A stretch of 64,000 nucleotides of DNA from Pseudomonas ekonensis (GTDB lineage: Bacteria > Pseudomonadota > Gammaproteobacteria > Pseudomonadales > Pseudomonadaceae). A program made the translations under genes and the position numbers. The DNA lies in contig NZ_JAHSTS010000001.1 of assembly GCF_019145435.1 (NCBI RefSeq), positions 2,804,001-2,868,000 of the forward strand, written 5' to 3'. Below are positions 1-10,900 of the stretch, one piece after another (position 1 is the stretch's first letter; each line of letters starts with the position of its first letter). The notes under the pieces are model-generated. The model did not search any database and was not told the DNA's origin. It saw only the letters and a program-made list of their open reading frames with translations.

Positions 1-774
1 CGGGTCGGTGTCGAGGTTGGCGATCACCACACCGGGCTTGACGAAGCGCGCATAGAAATCGACGTGGGCATCGGTGATGTCCTTGCCCTTGATGCCCGGC
101 AGCCAGATGATCTTGCGCAGCCCCAGGCGCGCCTTCAGTTGCGCCTCGACCTCGGCGCGGCTCCAGCCGGGGTTGCGGTTGGCGTTGACCCAGCAGCTCT
201 CGGTCATGATCGCGGTGCCGTGGCCGTCCACCTCGATGCCGCCGCCCTCGCCCACCAGTTCGCTGCGGATGTAGGTCGCCTGGGCCTCGTCGGCGACCCG
301 CCGGGCGATCTTCGCGTCCTTGGCGTGCTGCTGCTTGTTGCCCCAGCCGCTGAAGTTGAAGTCCACGGCGCCCAGGCCGTTCTTGTCGTCGACGACGAAG
401 TTGGCGCTGATGTCGCGCATCCAGATGTCGTCCAGGGCCGCCGTCACGTACGTGACGTTGGAGGTGCCGCAGAACTCCTCGGCCAGGCTGCGTTCGCCCG
501 GACGGCAATAGACCGTCAGCGGCTCGTAGCGGGCGATGGTGCGGGCGATCCTGCCGAGGGCCTCTTGCACGTCCTCGGTGAAGTCTTCCCAGATCGCGTC
601 CTGGGCGCCGAAGGCGATGAACGCCCGTTCGTGCCGCTCGCCTTCGTCGGGCATGAACCAGCGGCCCTCGGCGGCGGCCAGCACGAAGGACGACGGCAGG
701 CCGAGGCCGGCCAAGGCGACGCCGGCACCGGCGACGACGGAAACCTGTTTGATGAACTCGCGACGAGTCGGCAT
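1..774 (-). CDS. Agmatine deiminase family protein with Tat signal (3' end cut by window edge)
   Basis: The reading frame is open to the window edge, giving 258 residues without the C-terminus. The product starts MPTRREFIKQ followed by a hydrophobic Ala/Gly/Val stretch, a twin-arginine (Tat) signal peptide, so the enzyme is probably exported folded to the periplasm. The mature part matches the agmatine deiminase/peptidyl-arginine deiminase family: WMRDISANFVVDD, FNFSGWGNKQ, GEGGGIEVDGHG and the DAHVDFYARF motif with a catalytic His. The nucleophile Cys would lie beyond the window. The start is supported by AGGAAC about 9 bases upstream. It lies downstream of a polyamine-binding protein and aguBA on the same strand, so agmatine may be deiminated outside the cytoplasm. 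Family assignment is firm; substrate and export are inferred. Confidence 0.85.
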   Translation of the reverse strand, partial: MPTRREFIKQVSVVAGAGVALAGLGLPSSFVLAAAEGRWFMPDEGERHERAFIAFGAQDAIWEDFTEDVQEALGRIARTIARYEPLTVYCRPGERSLAEEFCGTSNVTYVTAALDDIWMRDISANFVVDDKNGLGAVDFNFSGWGNKQQHAKDAKIARRVADEAQATYIRSELVGEGGGIEVDGHGTAIMTESCWVNANRNPGWSRAEVEAQLKARLGLRKIIWLPGIKGKDITDAHVDFYARFVKPGVVIANLDTDP

Positions 775-797
775 GGGGCTGTTCCTGATGAGTGAAG

Positions 798-1901
798 TTA
801 CGGAGCGGTGGCGGTCTTGAATTTGGTCCAGGTGCGCATGCGGGCGCGCATGTCGGCCTGGGGGATGTCCTTGCCCGGGATCAAACGGGCGTAGGTCGCG
901 TCGTCGAGGTAGATGTCCGGGTTGTTGCGCATCGCCGCGTCCACACCGGGCCGGGCCTTGGCGTTGGACGTCGGGTAGCCGGTGAAATTGCTGATGGCGG
1001 CCATGTTCTCCGGACGCATCACGAAGTTGATGAACGCGTAGGCGTACTCCGGGTGCTTGGCGTCCACCGGGATGGCCATGGTGTCCATCCACACCGTGGT
1101 GCCTTCGCGAGGCACGCGGTACTGGAAGGTGTTGGCCTTGCCGGCGGTGTCGGCGGTGCGCTGGGCCTGGGTCATGTCGCCGCTGTAGCCCAGCGACAGG
1201 CACAGGTTGCCGTTGACCAGGTCGGTCACCGGCTGCGACTGGAACTTGCGGATGTGCGGCCGCAGCTTGAGCAGCAGGTCACTGGCCGCCGCGAGGTCTT
1301 CGCGCTTGGCGCTGCGCGGATCGCGGCCCAGGTAATTGAGCACCACCGCCAGCACTTCGTCGGGCGAGTCGATCATCGAGATCCCGCAATCGGCGAACTT
1401 GCCGGCCAGCTCCGGCTTGAACAGCATGTCCAGGCTGTTGACCGGCGCATCGGGCATGCGCTGCCGGATCTGCTGCTCGTTGTAGGTCAGGCCGATGGTG
1501 CCCCAGGTGTAGGGCACCGTAGCCTTGTTCGAATGCTCGTAGCGGCTGCGCAGTTTCTGCAGGCCCGGCTCGACATCCCCCAACGCGGTGATTTTCATTG
1601 GGTCCAGCGGCAGCAGGCTGCCGGCGCGCATCAGGCGCTCGGCCACGGTGTCGCCGGGGAAGATCAGGTCGTAGCCGCTGCCGCCAGCCAGCATCTTGGC
1701 CTCCAGGGTTTCGCTGCCGTCCATCACATCGTAGATCACCTCGATCCCGGTCTCGGCGGTGAACCGGCCCAGGGTGTCTTCGGCGAAATAATCCGCCCAG
1801 TTGTACAGGCGCAGGGTCTTGTCTTCGGCGTGGGCCGCCGGCAGCGCGCCGGCCAGTGTCAGGCACAGCGCGGCGGGCAACCACTGGTTGAGTGCAGGCA
1901 T
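798..1901 (-). CDS. Polyamine ABC transporter periplasmic substrate-binding protein (PotF/SpuD type)
   Basis: 367 residues, close to the normal length for spermidine/putrescine-binding proteins. Residues 1-25 are a Sec signal peptide ending in AHA before ED. The mature start KTLRLYNWADYF is the hallmark of PotD/PotF proteins, followed by the DVMDGSETLEAKM and YDLIFPGDTVAERL segments of the ligand-binding lobes. AAGGAG precedes the ATG. It sits between aguB and the Tat-exported agmatine deiminase on the same strand, with one base between it and aguB, so it is part of the agmatine utilisation operon and probably captures agmatine or putrescine. No permease or ATPase genes are visible, so it must use a transporter encoded elsewhere or act as a sensor. 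Exact ligand unknown. Confidence 0.88.
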   Translation of the reverse strand: MPALNQWLPAALCLTLAGALPAAHAEDKTLRLYNWADYFAEDTLGRFTAETGIEVIYDVMDGSETLEAKMLAGGSGYDLIFPGDTVAERLMRAGSLLPLDPMKITALGDVEPGLQKLRSRYEHSNKATVPYTWGTIGLTYNEQQIRQRMPDAPVNSLDMLFKPELAGKFADCGISMIDSPDEVLAVVLNYLGRDPRSAKREDLAAASDLLLKLRPHIRKFQSQPVTDLVNGNLCLSLGYSGDMTQAQRTADTAGKANTFQYRVPREGTTVWMDTMAIPVDAKHPEYAYAFINFVMRPENMAAISNFTGYPTSNAKARPGVDAAMRNNPDIYLDDATYARLIPGKDIPQADMRARMRTWTKFKTATAP

Positions 1902-1902
1902 A

Positions 1903-2811
<909 letters not shown>

Positions 2812-2814
2812 GGC

Positions 2815-3867
2815 TCAACCCTCCAGCGGCCAGGCCGGCTGCTGCTGGGTGATGCAGTGCACCCCGCCGCCGCCGTGGGCCAGACGGTTGATGCGCACCG
2901 GCACCACTTCGCGGCCGGGGAATGTCCGGGCCAGGGTCTGCGCCGCCACGTCGTCGGCCGCGATGCCGTAGGCCGGCATGATCACCGCGCCGTTGGCGAG
3001 GTAGAAGTTGGTGTACGAGGCGCAGAACACTTCGGCCTCAGGGTCCACGGCGTCGCTGGCTTCGAACAGCTCGATCAGCTCGAACTGGCGGCCCTTGGCA
3101 TCGGTGGCCAGCTCCAGCGCACGGCGGTTCTCCCGCGCCACCTCGGCGTAGACCGAGCTGCGGTCATGGGTGGCGTCCACCAGCAGCACGCCGGGCCGGG
3201 CGAATGCGCACACGCCATCGACGTGGCCGTCGGTCATGTCGCCGGTCACATAGTCCGGATCCCCCGGCAGCCAGATGGTTTTGGTCACGCCCAGCAGGCG
3301 GGCGAAGATCTCTTCCATCTCGGCCTTGCTCACGCCGGGGTTGCGGTTGGGGTTGAGCAGCACCGATTCGGTGGTGATCAACGTGCCCTCGCCGTCCACA
3401 TGGATCGCGCCGCCCTCGTTGCTCAGCGGCGTGCCGAAACACTCGCCGCCCAAGTGGTTGAGCACGCGCCGGGCCAGGCTTTCGTCCAGGTCGTGGGCCG
3501 ACTTGCCGCCCCAGGCGTTGAACCGCCAGCTCACCCCGGCCAACCCGTGCTGCGGATGGCAGACGAAACTCGGGCCGGAGTCGCGGCACCAGCTGTCGTT
3601 GACCGTCAGCGGAATCAGTTCGATGTTCGGCCCGCACAGGGCCTTGGCGCTGGCGACCGCAGAAGGATCGACCACCATCTTCACCGGCTCGAAGCGGGCG
3701 ATGGCGTTGGCCACCCCGGCGAAATCCTCCTGCACCTGGGCCAGCGTCACGCGCCAGCCCGACTCCCACAGCGCCTGGTTGTGCGGCCAGACCATCCACG
3801 TCGCCGCGTGGGTCACCCACTCCGCCGGCATCATCCATCCGCTGTTGTTGTGTTTGTTCTGCTGCAT
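2815..3867 (-). CDS. aguA: Agmatine deiminase
   Basis: 350 residues, near the usual length of about 365. It converts agmatine to N-carbamoylputrescine and ammonia. Family motifs are present in order: NDSWCRDSGPSFV (about 90-102), FNAWGGK, SNEGGAIHVDGEG (149-161), the DGHVDG histidine motif (about 213-218) and the C-terminal GGGGVHC with the nucleophile Cys near residue 338. No signal peptide, so it is cytoplasmic, unlike the second deiminase at the left edge of the window. AAAGGG lies upstream of the ATG. It is the first gene of the minus-strand operon aguA-aguB-binding protein-Tat deiminase and is divergent from a LysR-type regulator, its likely controller. Confidence 0.95.
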   Translation of the reverse strand: MQQNKHNNSGWMMPAEWVTHAATWMVWPHNQALWESGWRVTLAQVQEDFAGVANAIARFEPVKMVVDPSAVASAKALCGPNIELIPLTVNDSWCRDSGPSFVCHPQHGLAGVSWRFNAWGGKSAHDLDESLARRVLNHLGGECFGTPLSNEGGAIHVDGEGTLITTESVLLNPNRNPGVSKAEMEEIFARLLGVTKTIWLPGDPDYVTGDMTDGHVDGVCAFARPGVLLVDATHDRSSVYAEVARENRRALELATDAKGRQFELIELFEASDAVDPEAEVFCASYTNFYLANGAVIMPAYGIAADDVAAQTLARTFPGREVVPVRINRLAHGGGGVHCITQQQPAWPLEG

Positions 3868-4005
3868 GGTAAAAAGCCCTTTGTGTTAAGCCATTGTGTT
3901 CAGTGAAAAACAGCCTTGGCGGTGATGGCGTGAATGCTAATGGCGCCTTCAAGGGCAAACAAACGATGGATTTAGCGGACAACTGATTAGAGGAACTTAT
4001 CGATC

Positions 4006-4881
4006 ATGCTCAAACACTGGCCACCGCTCAGTTCCCTGCGCGGCTTCGAAGCGGCCGCCCGGCTGGGCAGTTTCCACAAGGCCGCCGAGGAGCTGAGCCT
4101 CACCCAGTCGGCCATCAGCCAGCAGATCCGCAGCCTGGAGGCATACCTGGAGCAGCCGCTGTTCTTCCGCGCCGGGCGCAGCGTCAGCCTGACCGACGCC
4201 GGCCACGACCTGCTCAGCACCACCCAGGCGATGCTCCAGCAACTGGCGGTGGGCATCCGTCGCCTGGGGCAGTACCAGAAGCCCAACCAACTGGTGCTCA
4301 ACACCACGCCGGCCTTCGCCCGGCACTGGCTGCTGCCGCGCCTGGGGGATTTCCGCCGGCGCCATCCGCAGGTGGACCTGTGGATCTTCAGCACCGACGA
4401 AGTGCCGGACATGGCCACCCAGACCATCGACCTGGCGGTGCGCGACGACATCAGCTCCCAGGCCGAATGCAGCTTTCGGGTGCTGCACGCCGACCGTCTG
4501 TTCCCGGCCTGCCACCCGAGCCTGCTGGACGTGCCGCCGGCGCAGCGCACCACCTTGCACGGCGAGCGGGAAATGGACTGGAGCCACTGGGCGGTGGAGT
4601 CCGGCATCGACGTCGGCCAACAGGCCCAGGGGCTGAACTTTTCCGATCCGGGCCTGCTGCTGGACGCCGCATGCGGCGGCCTCGGCATCGCCCTGGTCAG
4701 CCGCCTGCTCAGCCGCCGGGCCCAGGCCGACGGGCTGTTGCAGCCCTTGGTGGAAGACACCATCCGCGGGCCGAACTGGGCCCTGCTCACCCACCGCGAC
4801 AGCGAAAGCTATCCCCTGGCCCGCAGCTTCACCGACTGGCTGCTGGCGCAACTGGCCGAATCCGAGCCTGCGCCGGCGTAA
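4006..4881 (+). CDS. LysR-family transcriptional regulator, GcvA-like
   Basis: 291 residues. The N-terminal winged helix-turn-helix (about 1-65) reads LRGFEAAARLGSFHKAAEEL, then LTQSAISQQIRSLE, the classic LTTR DNA-binding segment of the GcvA subgroup. Residues about 90-290 form the periplasmic-binding-protein-like effector domain. The gene is divergent from aguA across 138 bases (3868-4005), the usual arrangement of an LTTR and its target, so control of the agmatine operon, with agmatine or N-carbamoylputrescine as coinducer, is a reasonable inference. GAGG about 10 bases upstream supports the ATG. Family certain, target inferred. Confidence 0.9.
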   Translation: MLKHWPPLSSLRGFEAAARLGSFHKAAEELSLTQSAISQQIRSLEAYLEQPLFFRAGRSVSLTDAGHDLLSTTQAMLQQLAVGIRRLGQYQKPNQLVLNTTPAFARHWLLPRLGDFRRRHPQVDLWIFSTDEVPDMATQTIDLAVRDDISSQAECSFRVLHADRLFPACHPSLLDVPPAQRTTLHGEREMDWSHWAVESGIDVGQQAQGLNFSDPGLLLDAACGGLGIALVSRLLSRRAQADGLLQPLVEDTIRGPNWALLTHRDSESYPLARSFTDWLLAQLAESEPAPA

Positions 4882-4908
4882 AAAAAAAGGGCGGCCAAAC
4901 GGCCGCCC
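4880..4908 (-). terminator. Rho-independent terminator of the giant exoprotein gene
   Basis: An 8-bp GC stem (gggcggcc/ggccgccc) with a 4-base loop lies at 4889-4908 and is followed on the minus strand by eight or nine T. It is placed just beyond the stop of the large minus-strand gene. The LysR stop codon overlaps its T-tract from the other side. Confidence 0.85.
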
Positions 4909-4930
4909 GAAGCGTGTTGCCACGAGAGTC

Positions 4931-7900
4931 CTAGAGCGTCAGCTGGCGCTGCTCTTCTTCAGTCAATTGCTGCCGCGCGCGGTCGTCGAGCACCCCGGCG
5001 CCCAGCACCTGCACCGGGCTGTCCGGGTTGTAGCCCGGCGCCGGCGCACGGCTGGCGCCTTCCCGGGACGGCGCCAACTGCTCGGAACCGAAGCCCAGCA
5101 CCTGCACGGTAAACACCGACGCCTGGTTCTGCCGCGCCGCGGCCTGCTGCTGGCGCGCCACGTCTTCGGCCGCCTGGGTCGCCGACGAGGCCGCCGAACT
5201 GGCCGAGGTGATCGCCCCGGTGTTGACCGACGCCACCACCGGCACGCCGCTGGCCTTGCCCTGCACCGCGATGTTGGCGGCGTTGACCACGGTCAGGGCG
5301 GCGATGTTGACGTTGCCCGACACCCGGATCCCCGCTTCGCCGGCATCGATGGTGCCCAGCGGCGCGATCAGGTCGATGTCCCCCGGCGCCACCTCGGCGA
5401 TGGGGTTGAGGGTCGCGATCCCCGCGCCGGTGCTCGGCACCGACGGCGACAGGCTGACGTTGCCCCACGTGTCGTAGACCCGCTTGGGCGGCGTGTAGAC
5501 CACGGTGGTCTTCGAGCCCCGGCCGGCGTTGATGTCGCCTTCGGCCGACCAGCCGACGATGGAGCCGCCGAAGGTGGTCATGATCCGGCTCTGGCCGAGC
5601 AGGATGCTGCCTTTGGCGTAGAGCTGGATGTCGCCCTGGCCCTGGGTGACGATGCCGGCGGTGGACGGCGGCGCCGCGCCTTCGATGCCGAACACCTGGC
5701 CGCCGCCCGGCGTGAGCATCTGGATGCCGCCGCCGAACAGGGTCTTGACCCCGGCACCGCCGAACAGGGTGATGTCGCCGTCGTAGCGGATCGGGTTGCC
5801 GGCCACGTCGGTGCTCGGGAACAGCGCCGCGATGGCGTTGCGGCCGCGCAGGTAACTGCCCTTGCGCGGGCCGTCGGCGTCGTTGTACTCACGTCCCCCG
5901 GCCCGCAGTTCGGCGAAGTACACCTGACGGGCGAAGATCGACTGCTCGGCCGCCGGCAACGCCGCGTAGAAAGCCTGGGCCTGCGCTTCGCCGCCGCTGA
6001 AGCCGTAACGGAGGCTGAGCCAGCTGTTCAGTTCGCCCAGGTAAGTCTTGGCCACCTTGCCCGGCTGCGCGCTGAGCGACACGTTCGGGTCGGCCAGGTT
6101 CTGCCGGTCCAGGTATCGGGCGACGAACCGCGCGTAGTCCGGCCCCTGCGCCCCCGCCCCGGCCTGCAGCACCACGCTGGCGCCGGGACGGTTGTCGCCG
6201 GCCGCCACCGGCCCGAGGCTGGTGATCGCGGCGCGGTCTTCCATCAGGATGTTGCGCCCGGCGTTGACTTCCAGGGTGCCGGGGCCTGCGATGTCGAAGC
6301 CGCTGTAGAGGATGTCGCGCCCGGCCGAGACCCGCGACACGTCCCGCGCATCGCCGTGGATGAACAGGTTGCCGGTGGACGTGATGCTTTCGGTGCCGCG
6401 CCCCAGGCCGTCGCTCGGCACGGCGGTCGGCTGGCCGAGGTTGGTGCCGGACGCCACGATGTCGCGGCCCGCCAGCATCCACACCGGCCCCGCCGCTTCG
6501 TACCAGGTGCGCCTGGACAGGTCGAAGCTCAGGGTCTCGCCGCTGCGCACCCCCACCAGGTCGCCGGTCAGCGCATAGAAGCGCGCCGGGGCCTGCGCCG
6601 CGCCCGTTGCCGAATAGGTGTCGGCGCCGAACGCGAACAGTGGGTAACGCACGTTCTTGTTCGCGGCCACGCCGTCGCTGCCCCGGTTGGTCATCACCGG
6701 CGTGGCGCTGACGTTGTCGCCGAAGCCGTTGAACGCCGGGGCGAACGGCGTGGCGACGGACGACAGGCTGGCGCCGGAGCGGTTGATCGCATAGCCGCCG
6801 GCGTAGATCGAATCCCCCGCCAACAGCTCCAGCTGCCCGGCGTTCGATGGCGCCAGCAGCAGCGAATAGCCCTTGAGCGGATACACCCCGCCCACCGAAC
6901 CGTAGGCCGCCGAAGGGCCTGCGTAGATCGAGCCCTGCCCGGCCACCGCCCGCAGGACCGACGGATACACGAAGCGCCCGTCGGTCGGCGAGCTGTTGCT
7001 GCCCTCCACCGGCAGCGACGAGCTGGCGACGATCTCCGCCATCTGCGTGCTCGGCGTCAGGTTGCCGCCGGCCGAGAACAGGTCGATGGCGGTGTGGTCG
7101 GTCCACAGCGAGAATCCGCTCAGGCCGCCGCCGGCGTGCACGGTGCCGTCCGCCGTGGTGAACGGCGTGGAGTTCTGCAGGCGCACGCGGCCCGGATCGG
7201 CCGCGCCGCCGAGCACCAGGTCGCCGCGGGTGTTGATGCGCATGCCGGCGTCGCCGGGGATCAGCACCAGGCCGCCGGACGCGCTGCCCAGGGTGGAGGT
7301 GAACAGGTCGAACGGACGGGTCTCGCGCGGGTCCTGCTGGAACGGCGCGGAACCGTACTGCAGATTGATCCCGCCCACTGCGCCGCCGCTCAGTTGCGCG
7401 GCGCCGCGCAGGTTGATCAGCGCGCCTTGCAGGTCATGCTGCGGGGCGGCGGTGCCGCTCTGCCCTGCCCGTGCGGCCAGCGACGGGTTGAGCGCGCCGC
7501 CGATGCGGATGTCCATGTCGCCGCCGCCGGTCAGTTGCAGGCGGCCGTCGCTGCCCACCCGCCCTGTGCTGCCCACCGCCACCACCAGCCCTTGCCCGCG
7601 CGGGTACAGGTTGGTGTTGCCGCTGCCGCCCATAGCCTTGAGCTGCCCGCCGTCGGCGCCGGCGCGCAGGCTGATGTTGCCGCCGCCCAGGGTGCCGAAG
7701 CCCGTGAAGCCGACCAGATAAGCACCGGTGTCGACGCTCTGGTCCGGCAGCGGCTGGGTCGCGTAGCTGCCGAAGTTGATCCACCACGCGGTCGGCACGT
7801 CCGCGTTGCCGGTGCCCTGACGCCACAGCCAGTTGCCGACGGCCACGCTCGGCACCTGCTCGCGGGTGTCCATGTTCTGCGAATAGCCGCGACGGCCGAG

Positions 7901-10900
7901 CACATCACCGGACACCGAACCGCCGGCATTGATCGTCAGGTTGCCGCCCAACTGCGGATACCAGGCCTGGTACAGGCTGTCGCGGCCGCCGTCGACCCAT
8001 TTCTCGTTGTCGGCGTCGGCACTGCCCAACACCGAGCCGTTGTCCGACAGGCGCCCGCGCGGCTGGTTGAAACGCGGATCGACGTCGGCCGACTGGGTGC
8101 CGGCGGTGTACACGCCGAACGGCGACGCCATGCTCAGGTCGCCGGCCGCCGACACATCCAGGTCGCCGGTGCCGGTGCGCAGCACGCTGAACATCTGGGT
8201 GCGGGTCTTCACGGTGACGCCCGGCTTGTTTTCCACGCACAGTTCCGGGAACGAACCGCACCAGGCGAGCACTTCGTCGTCGGTCATCGGCGCGTTGTCC
8301 GGCATGCCCATCCAGTTGCCCGGCGCCCAGCGCCAGCGCGGCGCCGGCACGCAGGAGTTGGGCGCCCAATCGCACCAGTCCTTGAGATCGTCCGGCACCG
8401 GATCCCCCGGCGTGAAGCCGCCCAGGTTGCCGTCGCCCCACACCAGCGTCGGCGGTTTCTCGGTGATTTTCATCCCGTAATGGGTGTCGGCCAGGCGCAG
8501 ATGGCCGTCGCTGGCCACCGGCTTGACCGCGCGGGTGTCGGCGGCGTCCAGGTCGGCGCCGGCCACCACCCGCATCGACCACGACGCGCTGCCCGACGGC
8601 AGCAGGCTGGCCACCGCCCAGTTGCGGCCCTGGGTGGTGCCGCTCAACGGCCGCAGTTCGATGAACGTCGTGCCGTCGGCCAGCGCCACGTCGGTCATGG
8701 ACGGGATCAGCGAGCCGCGCAGCAACGCCAGCGAGCCGCTCAGGCGCACGCCCTTGACGGTCTGGGCATCGCCTTCGACGCTGCCCGGCAGCGGCACGCC
8801 CTTGGGCCAGGTCAGGCCCAGCAGCGCCGTGTTGCCGTTGAGGCGGATGCCGGCGCCCAGGCGGGTGCCGGCCGGCACGGTCACACTGTCGCCCAGCAAC
8901 GTGCCGGCGGCGTACAGCAGGTTGCCCGAGCCGTCGTGCACGGGGCCGGCCAGCACCGTGCCGGCAGCGAAGGTGTACGGCGCCGCCAGGGTGCCCTGGG
9001 TCGGCAGCAGCGTGCCGGCGGCCAGGGTCGCGGCCTGCAGCGGCACGTCGTAGTTGAGGGTGGCGCCCGCCGGGAACAGCGTGCCTTCGGCCAGGGTCAC
9101 GCCGGTGCCCGGCACGATCAGGTCGCCACCGAACGGCTGGATGCCCGGCAGCAGTTTCCAGCCGGCGTCGTCCACGGTTTCGGGCGGCGGCGCAAAGCCG
9201 TCGTTGAGGCTGCCGTACACGTCGAGGTTGCCGCCGGCACGGATCGCCAGGCTGCCCGCCTCGCCGGAACCGTACACCGAGGTCTTCTGCGTGTGCGGAT
9301 TGAGGCTGGCGTAGCGGTAGCCCGACAGATCGATGTCGCCCTGCACCACCAGATCGCCGTCGGCGGTCTTGCTGGCGATCTCGACGCCGGGGCGCAGGTG
9401 CAACGCGTCGCTGTAGGCGCGGCTGCGCAGGCCCGCGAGCTTGCGTTGCAACAGGTCGCCGTTGGCCAGCGCGGCATCGATGAACGCGCTGCTGTCGCCG
9501 TGGATCCGGTTCAGGTAGGCCTGGTCGATCACCTGGTAAGGACGGCCGCTGGCCGTCGGATCGGTGCCGTCGGCGGCATCGGTGTAGCGCCGCACGGCGT
9601 TGAGCCCGATGGAGCGCGCGCCCTGGATGTCCAGCGCACCGCCGGCGTCGATGGCAATGTCGTTGGCGCCCAGGCGCGGCGCATACAGCTCCAGGGTGCC
9701 GCGCAACCGGCCGTCATGCTGCCCCGGCAAGGTGCCGGCCACGGCGTCGGTGCCGTGGCGCAGGTCGATCCGCGCGCCTGGGGCCAGGGTCAGCAGACCG
9801 TCGCCGGCGTTGAGTTCGACCGTCGCCCGGTTCGGCGCGTCGATGATCTGGCCGTAGCTGTCGACCCGCAGCACCCGGCCATGGGCATCGAGCATCCCGT
9901 TGCCGGCCAGGGTCAGGCCCTGCTTGCCGGCCAGGCGGATGCTGCCGACCCGCTCGCCGCTGGCGTCGATCAGCCCGGCGACCGTCAGGCTGCCGTTGTC
10001 CACCGACACGCTCACCTCGCCGGCCTTGAGCCCGTCGCCGATCACAAGGCTGCCCTGCTTGAGCTGGAAGCTGCGGCTGCCGAACACCTGCCCGGCGTTC
10101 AGCCGCCCGTTGAGCGCGGCGAACTGCTCGTTGAGGTCACCGCCCAGGCGCTGGGCGCGGATGTCCACCCCGGCGGCCTTGTACGGCACCCACGTGCCGC
10201 CGGCATCGTAACGCCCGCTGGCGGCGCCGAGGATCTGCCCCAGCAGATCGACCATGCCCGCGTCCGCCCCCAGGGCCACCGCGCTGAGGGTGCCGGCCTG
10301 GTTGTTCTGCGCCGACAGGTCGATGCGCGAACCGGACGCCTGGCGGATCGAGCCGTTGGCGCTGTGCAGCACCACATCGCCGCCCCAGCTGTACTTGTTC
10401 ACGTCGTTGAACGGCAGCGTGCGCCCGGCCACGTCCAGCAGCGCGCCGGCCGCCAGGGTCAGGTCCTGTTCGGCCTTGACCGTCAGCTTGCCGCTGGCCA
10501 GGGCGATGCGGCTGTCGAGCACCACGTCGCGGGCGTCCAGGGTCAGTTCCGCGCCCAGCGCATCGGCGCGCGCCAAACCACCGCCGCCGCTGAGGGTGAG
10601 GCGTTCGCCGGCCCTGAGCCGGTTGACCGACGCCGCCTCGCCGGTCAGCAGCGGCGTACTCAGGTTCAGGTTGCCGCCGCTGTAGGCGTAGCCCTTGACC
10701 GGGTCGTAAGCGCCCTGGGCCTGGTACACCGACAGGCTGCCCTTGTGGTTGGCGGTGATGCGTTCGCTGGCGCTCAGGTTGACGTTGGCGAACCCCAGCG
10801 CCAACCGGTCGTTCTGCGCCAGGCCGTTGGGCTGGGCGTAGGCGCCGTAGCCGAACTCGATGCGCTGCGCCTGGATGTCCAGGGTGCCGCGGCCGGTGCC

